Assembly (NCBI GenBank): GCA_031216445.1
Contig: CM062206.1
Location: forward strand, 24,953,501 to 25,017,500
Direction of reading: 5' to 3'
DNA: 64,000 nucleotides
Source of the DNA: Lateolabrax maculatus
Lineage: Eukaryota > Chordata > Actinopteri > Acropomatiformes > Lateolabracidae
Shown here piece by piece: positions 12,882 through 24,429 of this stretch (the stretch's first letter is position 1; every line of letters begins with the position of its first letter). A model generated the notes under the pieces. It had not been told where the DNA came from. It saw only the letters and a list, made by a program, of their open reading frames with translations, and did not search any database. Position numbers and translations under genes: made by a program.

Positions 12882-12940
12882 ATGACTGTGTAATGTGAAA
12901 GTTGTCACTATGCGTGACAACTTTCACATTACACAGTCAT
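12882..12940. repeat. Perfect 27-bp inverted repeat with 5-nt loop
   Basis: The left arm 12882-12908 (ATGACTGTGTAATGTG onward) is the exact reverse complement of 12914-12940, with loop TATGC. No mismatch occurs in 27 pairs, and pairing stops sharply at both outer edges. Nothing on either side suggests a transposon end, a gene or a microRNA locus. See the findings for interpretation. Confidence 0.95.
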
Positions 12941-13214
12941 TTGATTAGAGTAGCTTTCAAATATTTTTTTATTTTGGACTAGAAATGGGGTTCAAGAGTT
13001 AATTATAACTAAATGATCTTAGTATTACTATTTCATGGAGGTGTTACTTTACAACATACAATGATTGCATGATCTAGAATTATCATCCCACACATTATTG
13101 TGCATGGGAGTGTTCACACAGTATTTGAAAGACTCTGATTGGAGATTAAACCATTTGTAATTGGTTCTCCATATTGAGTGACTAGATGAATTTGTGGCCA
13201 CAATAATATCAGAG

Positions 13215-13659
13215 TGTCCTGGCATCTCCACACTAATTCACAAATGCGTGTTAGTCTGGAATCTCTCAGTTCATTTTTGATTTCCAAGGGGCGTTATTGA
13301 AGGGCGGAGACAACCAATCAGAGCAACCAAACGCCGTCCTGGCAAACACATATTTCTTATCAACATAAAGTTTAAGCGCAGTTGTTTGTTCTTCTTTTAG
13401 AGAAAATTTTACCTTTGAATTCTGCCGCTGTAGCCGGCTGAGGAATGGGAGCCGCCATATTAATATTTATAAAGATACCTGAACGGCTGTCATCTCTCTC
13501 ATTCATTGTATTAAACCCGCCTCCTACTAGATAAACGCTTGTGATTGGTTAGCCTGAGAAATTGGCAGAGCTATCAGTCTGAATGGGAGAGGGGCCAGAC
13601 GTATCTGCCAGAGCAAATTAACATGAGCTCGCAGATTTGCAGATTTGGTTCCCAGGCTA
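13215..13659. mobile_element. Non-autonomous DNA transposon, copy 2
   Basis: Same family and orientation as 10870-11346, sharing TTTTTGATTTCCAAGGGGCG, GGAGACAACCAATCAGAGCA, GGCAAACACATATTTCTTAT and the terminal CCAGGCTA. The left terminus has decayed to TGTCCTGG. Flanking 9-mers ATATCAGAG (13206-13214) and GTTTCAGAG (13660-13668) match at 7 of 9 positions, consistent with an older 9-bp target duplication. It is slightly shorter than copy 1, with an internal deletion after the GAGCAACCAAA region. Confidence 0.75.
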
Positions 13660-14163
13660 GTTTCAGAGCTGTTATCAATAATTTCCACTGTAGATTGCAT
13701 AATACTCCCCTCATAAGCAGACTGAATACAGATATGCCAGTTCAGATATGACTCATATTATATTATCAGGTGACCCTTTGACCTCTGTGTTTGTCTAAAT
13801 GTAGTTGGTAATTTGTGGTGGATTTTTACCTTACAGATTACTGACCTGACAGACTGACCCAACAATTCTAACAAATTATAGATTGATAATGAACCAGGCT
13901 TAGTGCTCAGGGCTTATGGTTGACAGCTGGAATTCCTACCCCTTATCAGTTTATTTGCTATTGTCTCATTCATTATTTTGCATGTTTCTCAACTTTCCTT
14001 TACTATGCTCAGTCAGGCACAGACTTTACATTACACACTTAAACATTCATTTTTTAAAATGTTTTTAATTCAGTTCCATGTGCTGTTAAAAATGTCTTGA
14101 AAATTCGGTATTGGAAACCTGCAGATACTGTGATCAGTAATAAAGCTCCCATGTTTTCCGCAG
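13660..14163. other. Non-coding sequence
   Basis: No gene or recognised repeat seen. Confidence 0.45.
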
Positions 14164-14243
14164 AATCATTCTCCAGCTTTTCTCTGAACTGAAAAGCTCC
14201 CTGCTGTGCCCCGAGCAATGCTGCAGCTGAGGATTACCAAGAG
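14164..14243 (+). other. Exon-like block, unidentified
   Basis: An 80-nt block preceded by CATGTTTTCCGCAG and followed by GTAAGGT, so both splice consensus sites are good. One frame reads IILQLFSELKSSLLCPEQCC and then stops inside the block, as a terminal coding segment or decayed exon might. No partner exon is obvious nearby. The nearest coding-like sequence is the decayed stretch at 11441-12327 on the same strand. Chance pairing of splice-like sites is common in vertebrate DNA, so confidence is low. Confidence 0.25.
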
Positions 14244-15753
14244 GTAAGGTTTCCCCCAGGAAACTGATCAGTGGATATACAGTATTGTATTGTAAGTCTC
14301 ATTTACCTCAGTGGCAGGGAGAAACAGGCCTTTATTTGGGAAAGGCTTATATTAGAAACAGGCATTCATTTTTAGTTGCCCCTTTCCCCTAGTTCATGCA
14401 AACTCAACACTTTCTCCATGTTTACCTGTTGTCATGATAAATTCAATATAATGAAAATTTCACAATTCCATCAGGGTAGCAACAGGATTGTGTCAGATGT
14501 TTCACTTTGCCTTTTGCCGTAAGCGAAGTTAAGCTACTATGAAGGAAACCACCTTTCATGTTAAAAGTCTTGCAGCCTTCCCTTTATAGGTAAGTTTTTA
14601 ATGTAAAAAGAAAACATCAGGAAATGTTTAGGTTTGTTGACAGTAGCCTAACATGGATCAGTATGCCAAAAGAGAATCTAGTTAGCAATTACTATGGAAA
14701 TGTACATTATGCTGAACATGTGGGCCCCATCAATGTGTTTCTTTCACAAGTTTTATAAATCTGCTTAGAAATCATAGAAAAAAAGACTTCAGAATTTGCC
14801 TGAGAATTATCACATTTTTTAATTCAGTGTCAACCTCTGAAAAGCTATGGATTAGGCTGTTGTTAAAGTCCTTAGCCTACACCTTCAACTCGGTGTAGTC
14901 TATGCTGCCTTTCCCCCATCACTCCCTACATTTATACATATAGGTTGGAAGAACCTGAAGCAATCAGTCTGTCATCATCTCTTCTCAGCTTTATCAAATG
15001 TTTATCTTGCAAACTTACAGTCTTTTTAGTACATTGGTACTGCAATAGGAGAGATCTCTTTGCAGCCAGTATAAAGAAAAGGAATGAATACAGTAACCAG
15101 TACCTCTTTCTACAAACATTTAACAACATCAGTTATCTTACTAAAATAGACTTGAATAACTATGAACCTATCCTTTAAGTTTGGTTTCTGGTTGGTTATG
15201 TTTTCAGCAGGATAAAATATTTACACAGCGAGTGCTCTCCCTCCGTTCTTCTTTTACCTTGCAGTGACAACAAAAGAAAGATTTTTTTTAAAGTTCGCAG
15301 CCAGACACAGAAAAACAAATCATGATTTATAAACCAGACACAGACAGATGAGACGCACTTGTAAAGTCTCAAGAGCAAACAGTGAAGTGATTGGAAACAC
15401 CTGATAAGGCACATGTTGGAGTTGTATTTAACAGGCTGTCATTCACCAGACACCTTGATTTTCCAGCTCCAACTGAAATACTGCAAAATGGTCGAGTAAC
15501 AGTTGTATTATTGTATAAAAAGGAAATTACTTTTTGTTTACAATGCAAGTCTTATTTTTTTGTTTTGGTCTTTTATCTTGCTAAGATTTGAGAATGGTTT
15601 GTTCAGTCAGACGATCACAAACAACAACAACAGAACGAACCCCATGTGTTCATTCATGTGTGTGAAGTTGCAGAAAAGCTTCAAGCAGCTTGGTGCATCT
15701 GGATGTGCTGCTGTCTCACTCAGGAGTGTGTGTGTGTGTATGGGTGGATACTA
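14244..15753. other. Non-coding sequence
   Basis: No gene seen. Small frames at 14932-15178 and 15391-15754 lack splice or promoter context. A short (GT)n lies at 15726-15738, just before the repeat that follows. Confidence 0.5.
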
Positions 15754-15975
15754 ATGTTGTGGGGACATAAATCTATTTACACAGTCACATTGTGGGGACT
15801 CGCCTTTCTTATGGGAACACAATGCAAATCCCCATAAGGTAAATCATTTTATTTTAGAGTGAAGACTTGGTTTAAGGTTAGGGTTAGGTTCAGGCAAGTA
15901 GTGGTTAGGGTTAAGTTTAGGGTGGGAATGAATGTAAGTCAATGTAATGATGGAAACATGACTGTGTGTGTGCAT
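15754..15975. repeat. Fish interspersed repeat with TTAGGG-like interior
   Basis: Words TTGTGGGGACA and TTGTGGGGACTCG, then AAGGTTAGGGTTAGGTTCAG and GGTTAGGGTTAAGTTTAGGG, then AATGTAAGTCAATGTAATG beside a GT-rich tail. This layout (GTGGGGAC end, GTTAGGG-rich middle, TCAATGTAATG end, GT microsatellite) is a repeat I recall from teleosts. The TTAGGG words are part of the repeat and do not indicate a telomere. Confidence 0.6.
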
Positions 15976-18189
15976 GTGTGGTTAACTGAAGCCTGCTACT
16001 TTAAAGACAGCACTATCATTAGCAAGTATGTTTCCACGCTGGCAGTTATCTCTCCAGCAGTGCATCTAAACCTCAACATGTTAACACCAATTAGATGCTC
16101 TGTTTTCAGTGTTTGAGTGTGAGCTGGCATTAAAGAACATCAGCACTGTGTATTGTATGTATTTTGTGGAACTTACTTTCACTGACTACTGAGCAGACCC
16201 CATAGGATTAGAGATAAAAGACATGGAAAAACATGCGCAATTCACCTGTATGGACACACACTAACCGCAAACCAAAATTTGGATTTCGATTTTAAATCCT
16301 GAAGTTGGCACAGGTGATGGCTGAATATTATTTTAAAAAGTTTGTATGTTTGTCTGAGATTAAAAAGTAAAGTGGGAACCAATAAAGATAAGACGAGTTA
16401 ACATGGTTCCTATTGAGAGATTTTTTACCTAAAACCTGTTGTTGTCCAAACTAAATCCCTATTTTCTACCTAATCCACCATATTGTTTTAGATTATACAA
16501 TGCAATGCCTCATCTTCAACAGATTAAAATGACGGCTATTGTAAATGCTGATCTAAAAGCCAGTATTAAAAAAAAAGCTAAGTGATATTTGGGATCATGG
16601 CCAGCACAAACAAATAAAGGCCGGTCGCTAACAAAGGCACATCAAAAACACTGAGGGAGTTGTGCTTTGATAACTCGGATAGTAAATTAAGCTTAATGTA
16701 CATTTCCACAGCACTAATTATACCACTATACCACTCTGGTGCTCTGCGTTTCTTTTTCAACAGACATACTTACATACTGTTTTTATTTAGAAATGATTTA
16801 CACTTTGATATCTTTTCTCTCGGTGTTAATCTACTGTTCCTGTATACTTTTAACATTAAAAGCTGACCAAAGGGTGAAAGAGTTGTGTGAGTGACTGGAA
16901 ATAATAAGTGAATGAAAAGAGTATCTGTGTTAAATAGAGAACCTTGGAGCAGCAGAGTGGTGAATGTTATTACGAGATTTATTATACTGAATTTATCAAG
17001 ACAACAGGTAAACATGGGGGAAGTGTTGAGGTTGCATTATTTGGGGAACAGGTATAAAGGCCTGTCTCCAAGATATGTCTGTCCCAAATTAAGGCCTGGT
17101 TCTCTCTGTAAATTAAGGCCCGGGCTTCTTTTTGATCATTTACAGCATAGAAGCCTGTAAACTTGTCAGTGGTGGCACAAAATAATGATTGTTTTGTGTC
17201 TGAAATCTCAATTTACTGCTCACTATCAAGTAAAATATTGTGTGTTTATTGTGTATGAAATAATGAATAAATGGTCAGTGATTTCAGACACAGTTAGTGC
17301 AAGGCCTGCAATGACAAGAAAATGACAAAAATGGGACACTGTATATGAGTTAGCAGAGGAACTGTGTCTACACAGGAGGCATTTCAGTTGGTTTTTCAGT
17401 CACCCGTCTCACTGTCTGATGGAACAGATACCATATTATTCTGTTCAATCCAGCTGTTTACACAGGCTGCGTAACACATGAACGTCATCTTAGGTGTATT
17501 TGTATGGTTCAAGTCTATTTTCTTCTGTTTTATGTACTTAACTGCAGTGTTGCAGACTGTGTTTTGGGCTCTGAGTGCTGCTAGAACATAGGTGACCTGC
17601 TGAAGCTGCTGCTGGTATGCAGCCTGTGTAGACATTGTGTAACACTAAGTGAGCTAAATACCTTGATACCTACAACGATGTACCAGAGTTACAGGAGTTG
17701 ACTGTGTCATTTTGCATTCCCTTGACAATATTTGCATCCTTTTCAAGTGAGTCAAGAATGAGGACGTTTTTTATTTCTCTCAACAGTTACAGTCTCGCAT
17801 TGAGTCTCTGTGCACATGATAACATGATTGAGGATATTTAAACCTGCAACAAGCTGGTTCAATTTTCTAAAAACTGCAAAACTGAAGAGAAAAGAAATCT
17901 TCAACATTCAGGCTTAACACATATGGCCTGATTTCTACTTACTTTGGGATGTTTTATTCAAAGCATTATTAATAAAGTGTCATATTTCAGATACTGTGGG
18001 TGTGTATCCTGCCCTCAGAATCAGTTGCTAGCATTTAGTTATTTTACTGTGCCCCCCGCTCATGGCTGCCTAACAGTAAAAAAGGAAGGTACTATTTGGA
18101 GCTGTTACGCTCGAGCAGTATATTCCCTCATTACAAACACTGTGTATAAACTCCCACTTCTACCTCTTCCATATTTGGGAGTGAATATA
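15976..18189. other. Non-coding sequence
   Basis: AT-rich, no gene supported. Frames at 16578-17160 and 17396-17635 show no family resemblance and no splice context. Confidence 0.5.
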
Positions 18190-18520
18190 CAGCCCTTTGA
18201 AAAGTGCCGCGTGGAGCTTTCAGAACGTCTGCTGTCATTGCTGAAAGACATGGGCATCTTCAGCAGCGATTCAGACAGACACTGCAGAGGCGTCTTGGGT
18301 GCACAGTCTCACATCAGAGCAGAAAACCTCCAATTATAAAGCTGCTCTGGGACATGACGATGTCAGCCTGGGTTCACACAGTTTAGACTTGGAAGCTGTG
18401 AGGCAGCGGCTGTTTGCTTGGACAGCACTTACTGCTGTCACAGCTTGACTTGCATAAGTTCCTTAATGAGTTAGATGGAAACTGTGCAAACTTGGCTCGG
18501 GCAAATGAGGCACAATAAAT
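18190..18520 (+). pseudogene. Possible decayed coding stretch, unidentified
   Basis: One frame reads KCRVELSERLLSLLKDMGIF and on to a stop near 18339. A shifted frame continues with KAALGHDDVSLGSHSLDLEA and RQRLFAWTALTAVTA before further stops. The higher GC, and the change of frame without loss of coding-like texture, suggest an old pseudogene fragment. A third frame (18204-18386) is also open, so the true frame is uncertain and I cannot name the protein. It might derive from the same gene as 11441-12327, but nothing visible proves this. Confidence 0.25.
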
Positions 18521-19284
18521 AAATAAGTAAACTAACTAACTCGACAGCTAGAGAAATCAAAGGCAGCAGTAGTGGAGAGAAAGTCTGGCTATATTTGTAA
18601 ACCTTTTTACTATAGTAGGCTAATATTTATTCTAATTTTCTAATCTTTTTGGCATAAATTACACCAGATTGATATAAGTGCCCCTCAGCACGTCATAATA
18701 TCACAACTTCCCTTCCTGAGTTGATTCTGTTTTTAAAAAAAATAAATAAATGGCAACAACACTTAATCATAGGAAAGCAGGAGATGCATCTGCATGGAGA
18801 TAATATAAAATATGGAGAGATGTCCAGTCAGAGCTCTGAGGAAGGTGCAAAACAAACACAAAAATAATATATATATGAAGATTTATTACTGTAGCTTAAT
18901 TATGGAAGTGTAATTGACAGACTCTTGACACTGAAGACATTTGACTGTTTTTATCTAATTGAGATGTTAAAGCAGTTTTGCGTGTAGTAATAAAACTAAA
19001 AGATATATTTCTGAGATAAACAGCCAGCAGGAAATATATTTACCTAAGCGGTTACAGTATACATGGTCTGATGTGAATGAGTGGATATGGTCCTGGGCTG
19101 ACGTTAGAATCCTGATCTGTATTTCTATCCCCATCTGGCCCTGACTGAATGTAAACTACAAAACTCTACTGGGTAATTGCAATAATTTCCTTCAGCCAGA
19201 GTCAGATTCAACTTTAAGCATTTCATGCTAATTCATTCACTTCTTCCGTGACTTAAGTCATTCCATTTCAAATTATACTGATTA
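18521..19284. other. Non-coding sequence
   Basis: AT-rich, no gene or clear repeat. Confidence 0.5.
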
Positions 19285-19470
19285 TACTGGTTTAGTGGTT
19301 CAAACTTCGGTATTCCCCACAGTGCTTTTTCGCTTTTATTTTGTTGTATATACACTGTTTTCAGTGCACAACCTGCTCAGAAGCAAGCAGCAGACAAACA
19401 CAGTTAGAGACGAGCTGGTGAACATAGTGGAGCATCTAGCAGCTAAAGAGACAGATATGCACTTTTACAC
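19285..19470 (+). repeat. Interspersed repeat, third (partial) copy
   Basis: Shares ACACAGTTAGAGAC, AGCTGGT(G/C)AACATAGTGG, AGCAT(C/T)TAGCAGCTAAAG and AGACAGATAT with the repeat at 30485-30935, and AGACAGATAT with the one at 49815-50420. Only the middle of the family is clearly retained. It contains no protein. Confidence 0.7.
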
Positions 19471-21965
19471 TGTTACACTTGCCCTATTGCCTTGGTCCCA
19501 AATGAATAAATACAACTATTTTTCTCTTTCTTTGCTTTGTTTTTTGAAATATTAGTACTTATTCTTGATGTTATAGCCCTGATAAAACAGCATTTGTTTC
19601 TTTTTAGACTAATAATACCACGTTTGTGTATGTTTTTTAAATAGTTATACAGTTTGTACATTGTTATAAATGTTAAACAAATATAATAGTATGTAATTGT
19701 TATTATTTTAGAAAAAAAAAGATTATTCACTAAAGGTTTTAGTATTACTCATAAGTATTTTTTGGTTAAGGATTTTGGGGCATGCAGAAAATTGTAACGA
19801 TGGTTGATTCATGGGTTTTTGCATTAGCGAGTCATATGGCAGAAACGTGCTCTGAAGTAGCAGGACAGTGTGTCAGCTAAATATATTGGACAGCTTGACA
19901 CGGACAGCAGCTGCTTACGTGAATTTGACTGAAGTGACTCCAAAAGCTTCCTCCAAAAGGAGCTCCACTCCTGATGACAGCTGCCATGATGACAACATCA
20001 ATAGTGATGATGCATAATAATTTCCACACAGAGCTGAAGCTTCCACCCCCCCACCCCACAGAGGAAGGAGATGGATGGATAGACGAGTGAAAGAGTGGAG
20101 CATCTTAAAGTCAGTGTCAGTGGAGAGAAAAGGAGAGAGGGAGGGTATCAATGAGAGTTGAGGATAAAAAAGACGGGCTAGATTTGTGACATTCGGCTGG
20201 AAAGGCAACACAATGAGATACTGAAAAGATTCATGATGATCATAAAATATCAGACGGACTGGCATACACAGTCTTTTGGAGTTTAGGGATGCAGTTTGAT
20301 TATCTGTAATAACAAATACTTAAGTCAAAGTCCACTTACTGGCTTCTTTCAGAGCTTGGGGAGAGCAGTTGTCTCCATGACGGTTGAGAAAACTCCATTC
20401 ACTGAGAGGACCATGAGAGGCTGATGTCACATCTGAAAGAACCTTGTAAGTGGATCCCTACTCCAAGGTTAAGAAGCAACTTTGACGCTCACGTTAACTG
20501 CCAATTTTACATTGGGTACTTGAACACTATTTATCTTTTACAGAAAGTATAATGACTTTAATTAATTAATGTTAATGGCTTATGCAGCATTCACATGGAT
20601 TGGACACCTTCTGGACAGCAGGAAAAAAAAAACAGTCCAATGGAATGGCAGGACGGAGGGTGATATAATATTATAATGTAATATAATGCGTACATAATGT
20701 AATATCTTGTTGGACAACATGTAATAGGAAATATCACTAGAGAAATTATGCCAAAAAAGTGTCACCATTACATCATTTGTTCCCCAGGGACCACTGAGGT
20801 TTTTTTAAATTCCAAAATGTCCCTCCCAGTTTAATACCAAATTGTAGGGATCTCTGTCAAAAATATATTTTTCTAAATTAAATATAGAGTCTGGTAGAAC
20901 ACCCACACCCCTAACCCCCGAAGACATTTTTGAGCAGTCCACTATTGGGCAGGGCAACAGATTGTTTTCTGACCTTTCCCATGTGTTGAACTAAGTATGT
21001 GCTAATGCACTCTGGAAGGAGGAACGGGGTCCCAAGAGCAGTCATTATAAACATTCATTTGTCCCTCAGTCAATTAAACTTCAACTCCTGGAGGACAGGC
21101 AGAAGAGCAGGGAGGCTCTCAGATAACTGCAGGTTTCCACCGATCGTGTGTTTGATTTTAAGCATGTACAGTAAGACGTGTTTGTTGCTTGTAATTTATG
21201 CACTAAGGTGTGTAAGCGTTTGAATCTTTGTCACTTTCAGAGTGACTTACTTTGTGTGCTTGTTAACTGTGTTTTTATTTTTATGTCTGGTGTTGATGCA
21301 GCAGGTCCCCTAATCCAAGACAGTTCTCTCCTATGGGAGATAATACAGTAACCCTAACCATAGCCCAAGTTGATGTATTTGTATTGCTTGTATTGTCTGA
21401 CCAACAGTCCAAACCACAATGTAGTTAACTATGATAAAAGTCTAAACAGCAAATATTCACATTTAATGCACCACTTCATTTTTGGCAATTCTGTATTGTG
21501 TTTCCTGTATATATCGGAAAATTCACTTTTAAATAAGGGCAAAATGCAAATAATAATAATAATATTAATAATAATAACACTCTGAAACTTTTACGTTTAC
21601 TTACTGTGAATGTTCACCCAAAGCATGATGAGAACCCATCTGGATAAAAATGAAATCATGTTACACCACATTCCATCCCAAATATGCTCCTGTTTGTTTA
21701 AAGGCCCTTCAAACCCATGGTCCACCCTCACAGGTGATGCAAAATGTTTTGGCTGATTAGACCTCTTCTCAGGACTGTTTGGGTGTGTACAGATGTACTT
21801 GACTGACATCCCCATCACTCCCCTGTTAGCTTTGCTGATATACTTCCCAGCGAAGGTCCAGCAACCTTCACCCCGAGCAGAGGTCTAATCATCCAGGATA
21901 ACTGAAAACGCCTGTGTGGGTGTGCTGGTCCTTTAACACCATCAATACACTTCTTTATTATTATT
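19471..21965. other. Non-coding sequence
   Basis: No gene supported. (AAT)n occurs at 21549-21577. A repeat-like stretch at 21600-21960 (GATTAGACCTCTTCTCAGGA and neighbours) feels familiar as a fish repeat but has no second copy here, so it is not assigned. Confidence 0.45.
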
Positions 21966-21988
21966 CAGTCCACCACTGTGGTGGACTG
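21966..21988. repeat. Perfect 11-bp inverted repeat with 1-nt centre
   Basis: CAGTCCACCAC, T, GTGGTGGACTG. A dead-short perfect palindrome embedded in unique sequence. It could be a protein-binding palindrome, a transposon remnant or a snap-back mutation. Confidence 0.8.
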
Positions 21989-22182
21989 ACACTCTTCTCT
22001 GTCCATTCATCACATTTTATTTAGAGTCATAGGACAAGTATAGAACCATTGACATGCCAACTGTCAGTCAGTCTGAACTTTGTAAAACATCATGACAACC
22101 AAAAGAAGTTAGTTTGTCATCTGATAATCATCATTAGGGGTATTCTGTAACACGGTACCCTGACTACACAATATCAGCTCAA

Positions 22183-22211
22183 TAATAATAAAATAATATA
22201 ATAATAATAAA
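22183..22211. repeat. (AAT)n microsatellite
   Basis: An interrupted AATAAT repeat. Confidence 0.8.
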
Positions 22212-22257
22212 AGCCGACTCGAGAGACGTTGGGCGCCAGGAACCACAGTAAGTGGCC

Positions 22258-22373
22258 TCACACGTAGTCCCGGCACAAAGATGAGCCATGGGTCAGACCT
22301 TTTTTGCCTTCCATGTCAAATTCCACAATGTGTTCGGTGATGTTGACCAATAGGAGCACAGAGCAGTCTTCAG
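22258..22373 (-). CDS. Possible terminal coding exon, unidentified protein
   Basis: On the minus strand a pyrimidine-rich tract ending TTTCACAATATTTACAG (the complement of 22374 onward) forms a good 3' splice site. After a two-base split codon the exon reads EDCSVLLLVNITEHIVEFDM, then EGKKGLTHGSSLCRDYV, and a TGA at 22258-22260. That gives 38 codons in one uninterrupted, natural-looking frame with hydrophobic, acidic and basic segments. It would be the last exon of a gene whose other exons lie at higher coordinates or outside the window. I found no convincing upstream partner and no nearby polyadenylation signal at the expected position, and I cannot name the family. The base composition is more GC-rich than its flanks. 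It could also be an exon relic. Confidence 0.35.
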
Positions 22374-22535
22374 CTGTAAATATTGTGAAAAGAGGAATGT
22401 TTAGTCATTTGTAGCTATACTCGAAACTAAAGTAGATGAAAATCAAGCTAAGAAAGCATGCAGTTCAAGGGGATGAAGTTGTATCCCATTAACAACCCTC
22501 TTAGTTCCACCATTGTATTGTAGGTATGTAGAATT

Positions 22536-23080
22536 TAGGGCCATATCTTACACCCAGCCCAAAGCAGTGCAAAGTGGTGCACAGTACAGCCAAAGTTGCA
22601 CATTACTAGTTTCCGCCCGATGCATTTGTCGCCATCTCTGGCGTGGTCAGGCGCATTGCTATCTTGAGGCAGCGGAAATCGATTGCACCATATTTTCCTG
22701 CTATTTAAAGGGCACATTATTCAGATATTAAGATGCACCTACATAGGCGGGTGCACACTCCTCCTCAGTTAAATATCGGTGCATTTGCTCATATATTCTT
22801 GGTTGGCACAGTCAAATGCAGTTGTTGATGGACGAAGACGAGCGGCGCTGTAAACTTTGCTTATCCTGCCAAGCTGTAACAGACACCTGTAAGCTCCTGG
22901 CAGATGATCTGGAGACCATGCCAGCTGTCCCTGTGCACTCCCCTTTGCTGTCAAAGTCACTGCTGCGCTGCATTTCTTTGCAAGTGGGGTCGTTCCAGCA
23001 TCCCCTGGCTTTAAAGGGAATGGGAGATGACATTGATTAGTTTAACTCATGTTACGCCCAAAACAATCCTAAAATTAATT
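22536..23080 (+). mobile_element. Non-autonomous repeat beginning TAGGGCCATATCTTACACCC
   Basis: The stretch starts TAGGGCCATATCTTACACCC and includes GCAAAGTGGTGCAC, TATTTTCCTGCTATTTAAAG, GTAACAGACACCTGTAAGCT and GGGAGATGACATTGATTAG. I recall this order of words from a dispersed teleost element with a 'gggccctatcttgcaccc'-type terminus. The open frames at 22513-23040 on both strands belong to it and do not encode a known transposase. No second copy exists in the window and the right end is approximate. Confidence 0.55.
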
Positions 23081-24228
23081 AGCTTTTGAAAGAAAAAAAA
23101 AAGTAATTATTATGAACACAATTATACATCATGTCAGTGTGTGTGAATTAGCAGGACTTGTTGACAGAGTTTTTGACTGGTTGACAGTAAAGTTGCCAGA
23201 AAAGAAATTACTCCGTCTCTCATCACATGAACAGCTAAATGCTTCATCATGCACAGCAGACACCTTGAAGTGTTCTTACTGTTCTTTGGTGGTATTTCCA
23301 GGCCTGTTACTGGCTGCCACACCCAACCCGGCACCCCACCCAGGACCGTTTCTAATGTTGACCCCCTCCAGCTGTCCTTTCACATTCTCCTCTGCCTTTC
23401 AACCTCAAAAACCTCATTGTTTTTCAGACAGACATACTTTCATGTGTGTGACCATCTATTTGCTCAGGCATTGGTGAAACAGCAGATCTGTCGGCGTGGT
23501 TCAAATGCCATCCTTTGCTCTCTACACTCCCTCCATGCCCTTTCACTGTCGGCTGTGGCCTCTGTGTCTCTAGAACCACCAAAAAGGAAATATGACATTT
23601 GTGAGTGTTTTGAGTTTTGTTCCCAACACTGAACCCGGGGGAGGACCAGAGGGCAGCTACTGTTCAGTCATTTGAACTTTAGAAACACTCAGAATCTCAC
23701 ACACTGCTGATAGGGATTCATTGAACTTGGGGTATGAGGTGTGCAGGACCAGGACCTGCTGACTTCTTCATCGTGTAATTATAACAATAATGTCAAACAT
23801 AAAACATGAATAAATAAGAACACAGTGAGGCAGTTTGCTCTATTTAGGGAATTCAAACTTCAGTAAAATAAACAAAAATGGCCCTTAAGGTGACTTTGGT
23901 GACTATTATAAGGTATTAACATTAGCTGCTCGATGTCATCTGAAACAGTAAGCACCTATTAAGATGTGATGCGATTGCATGGTATTACGTAATGACTTTT
24001 AGCATTGAGACCAATGTTCGATGTCAGGCCAGCTGATTTGTCTGATGTTCTGACATAGTTTATGCAATACAGATTATGATGAATTTCTATACATTTGTAT
24101 CATTTGAGCATATAAATGTTTAAAATATGTGTCAGACCTTCATGTGTGGTGGTACATTGCATACTTCTTAAATTCCAGAAGAAGAAAAGCATGACTCATG
24201 AGCCTGCACATCACACTTTTACTGCTTA
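23081..24228. other. Non-coding sequence
   Basis: No gene supported. Frames of 121-127 codons at 23112-23632 overlap in two registers with no splice logic. Confidence 0.45.
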
Positions 24229-24345
24229 TAATCAATCAGTAACTTTATTTGTCCCCAGTGGGGCAACTGGTTATGCAGCAGTGGGATGCATACATTTAGT
24301 GCCAATAAAACACAGGGCAGATAAAACAATAATGTGCTAAAAAAA
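24229..24345 (-). mobile_element. 3' tail of a non-LTR retrotransposon
   Basis: On the minus strand: GCTGCATAACCAGTTGCCCC, then ACTGGGGACAAATAAAGTTA and a degenerate GATT tail. The C-rich then G-rich words followed by AATAAAGT are a common LINE/SINE 3' end in fish. Compare the plus-strand tail at 45890-45955. No coding remains. Confidence 0.55.
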
Positions 24346-24429
24346 CAACAAGAATCATAAATACACACTAAAAATACTCAGTCAATTAAAGGATACAAAA
24401 CCAATACATTAAAACATCATGCAAATAAC

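Noticed and set aside
15870..15930. TTAGGG-like words as an interstitial telomeric sequence
   Set aside because: The units are irregular and belong to a known style of fish dispersed repeat; no true tandem (TTAGGG)n.
22513..23040. Overlapping open frames on both strands suggesting a gene
   Set aside because: They fall within a dispersed repeat recognised by its word order and have no protein signature.
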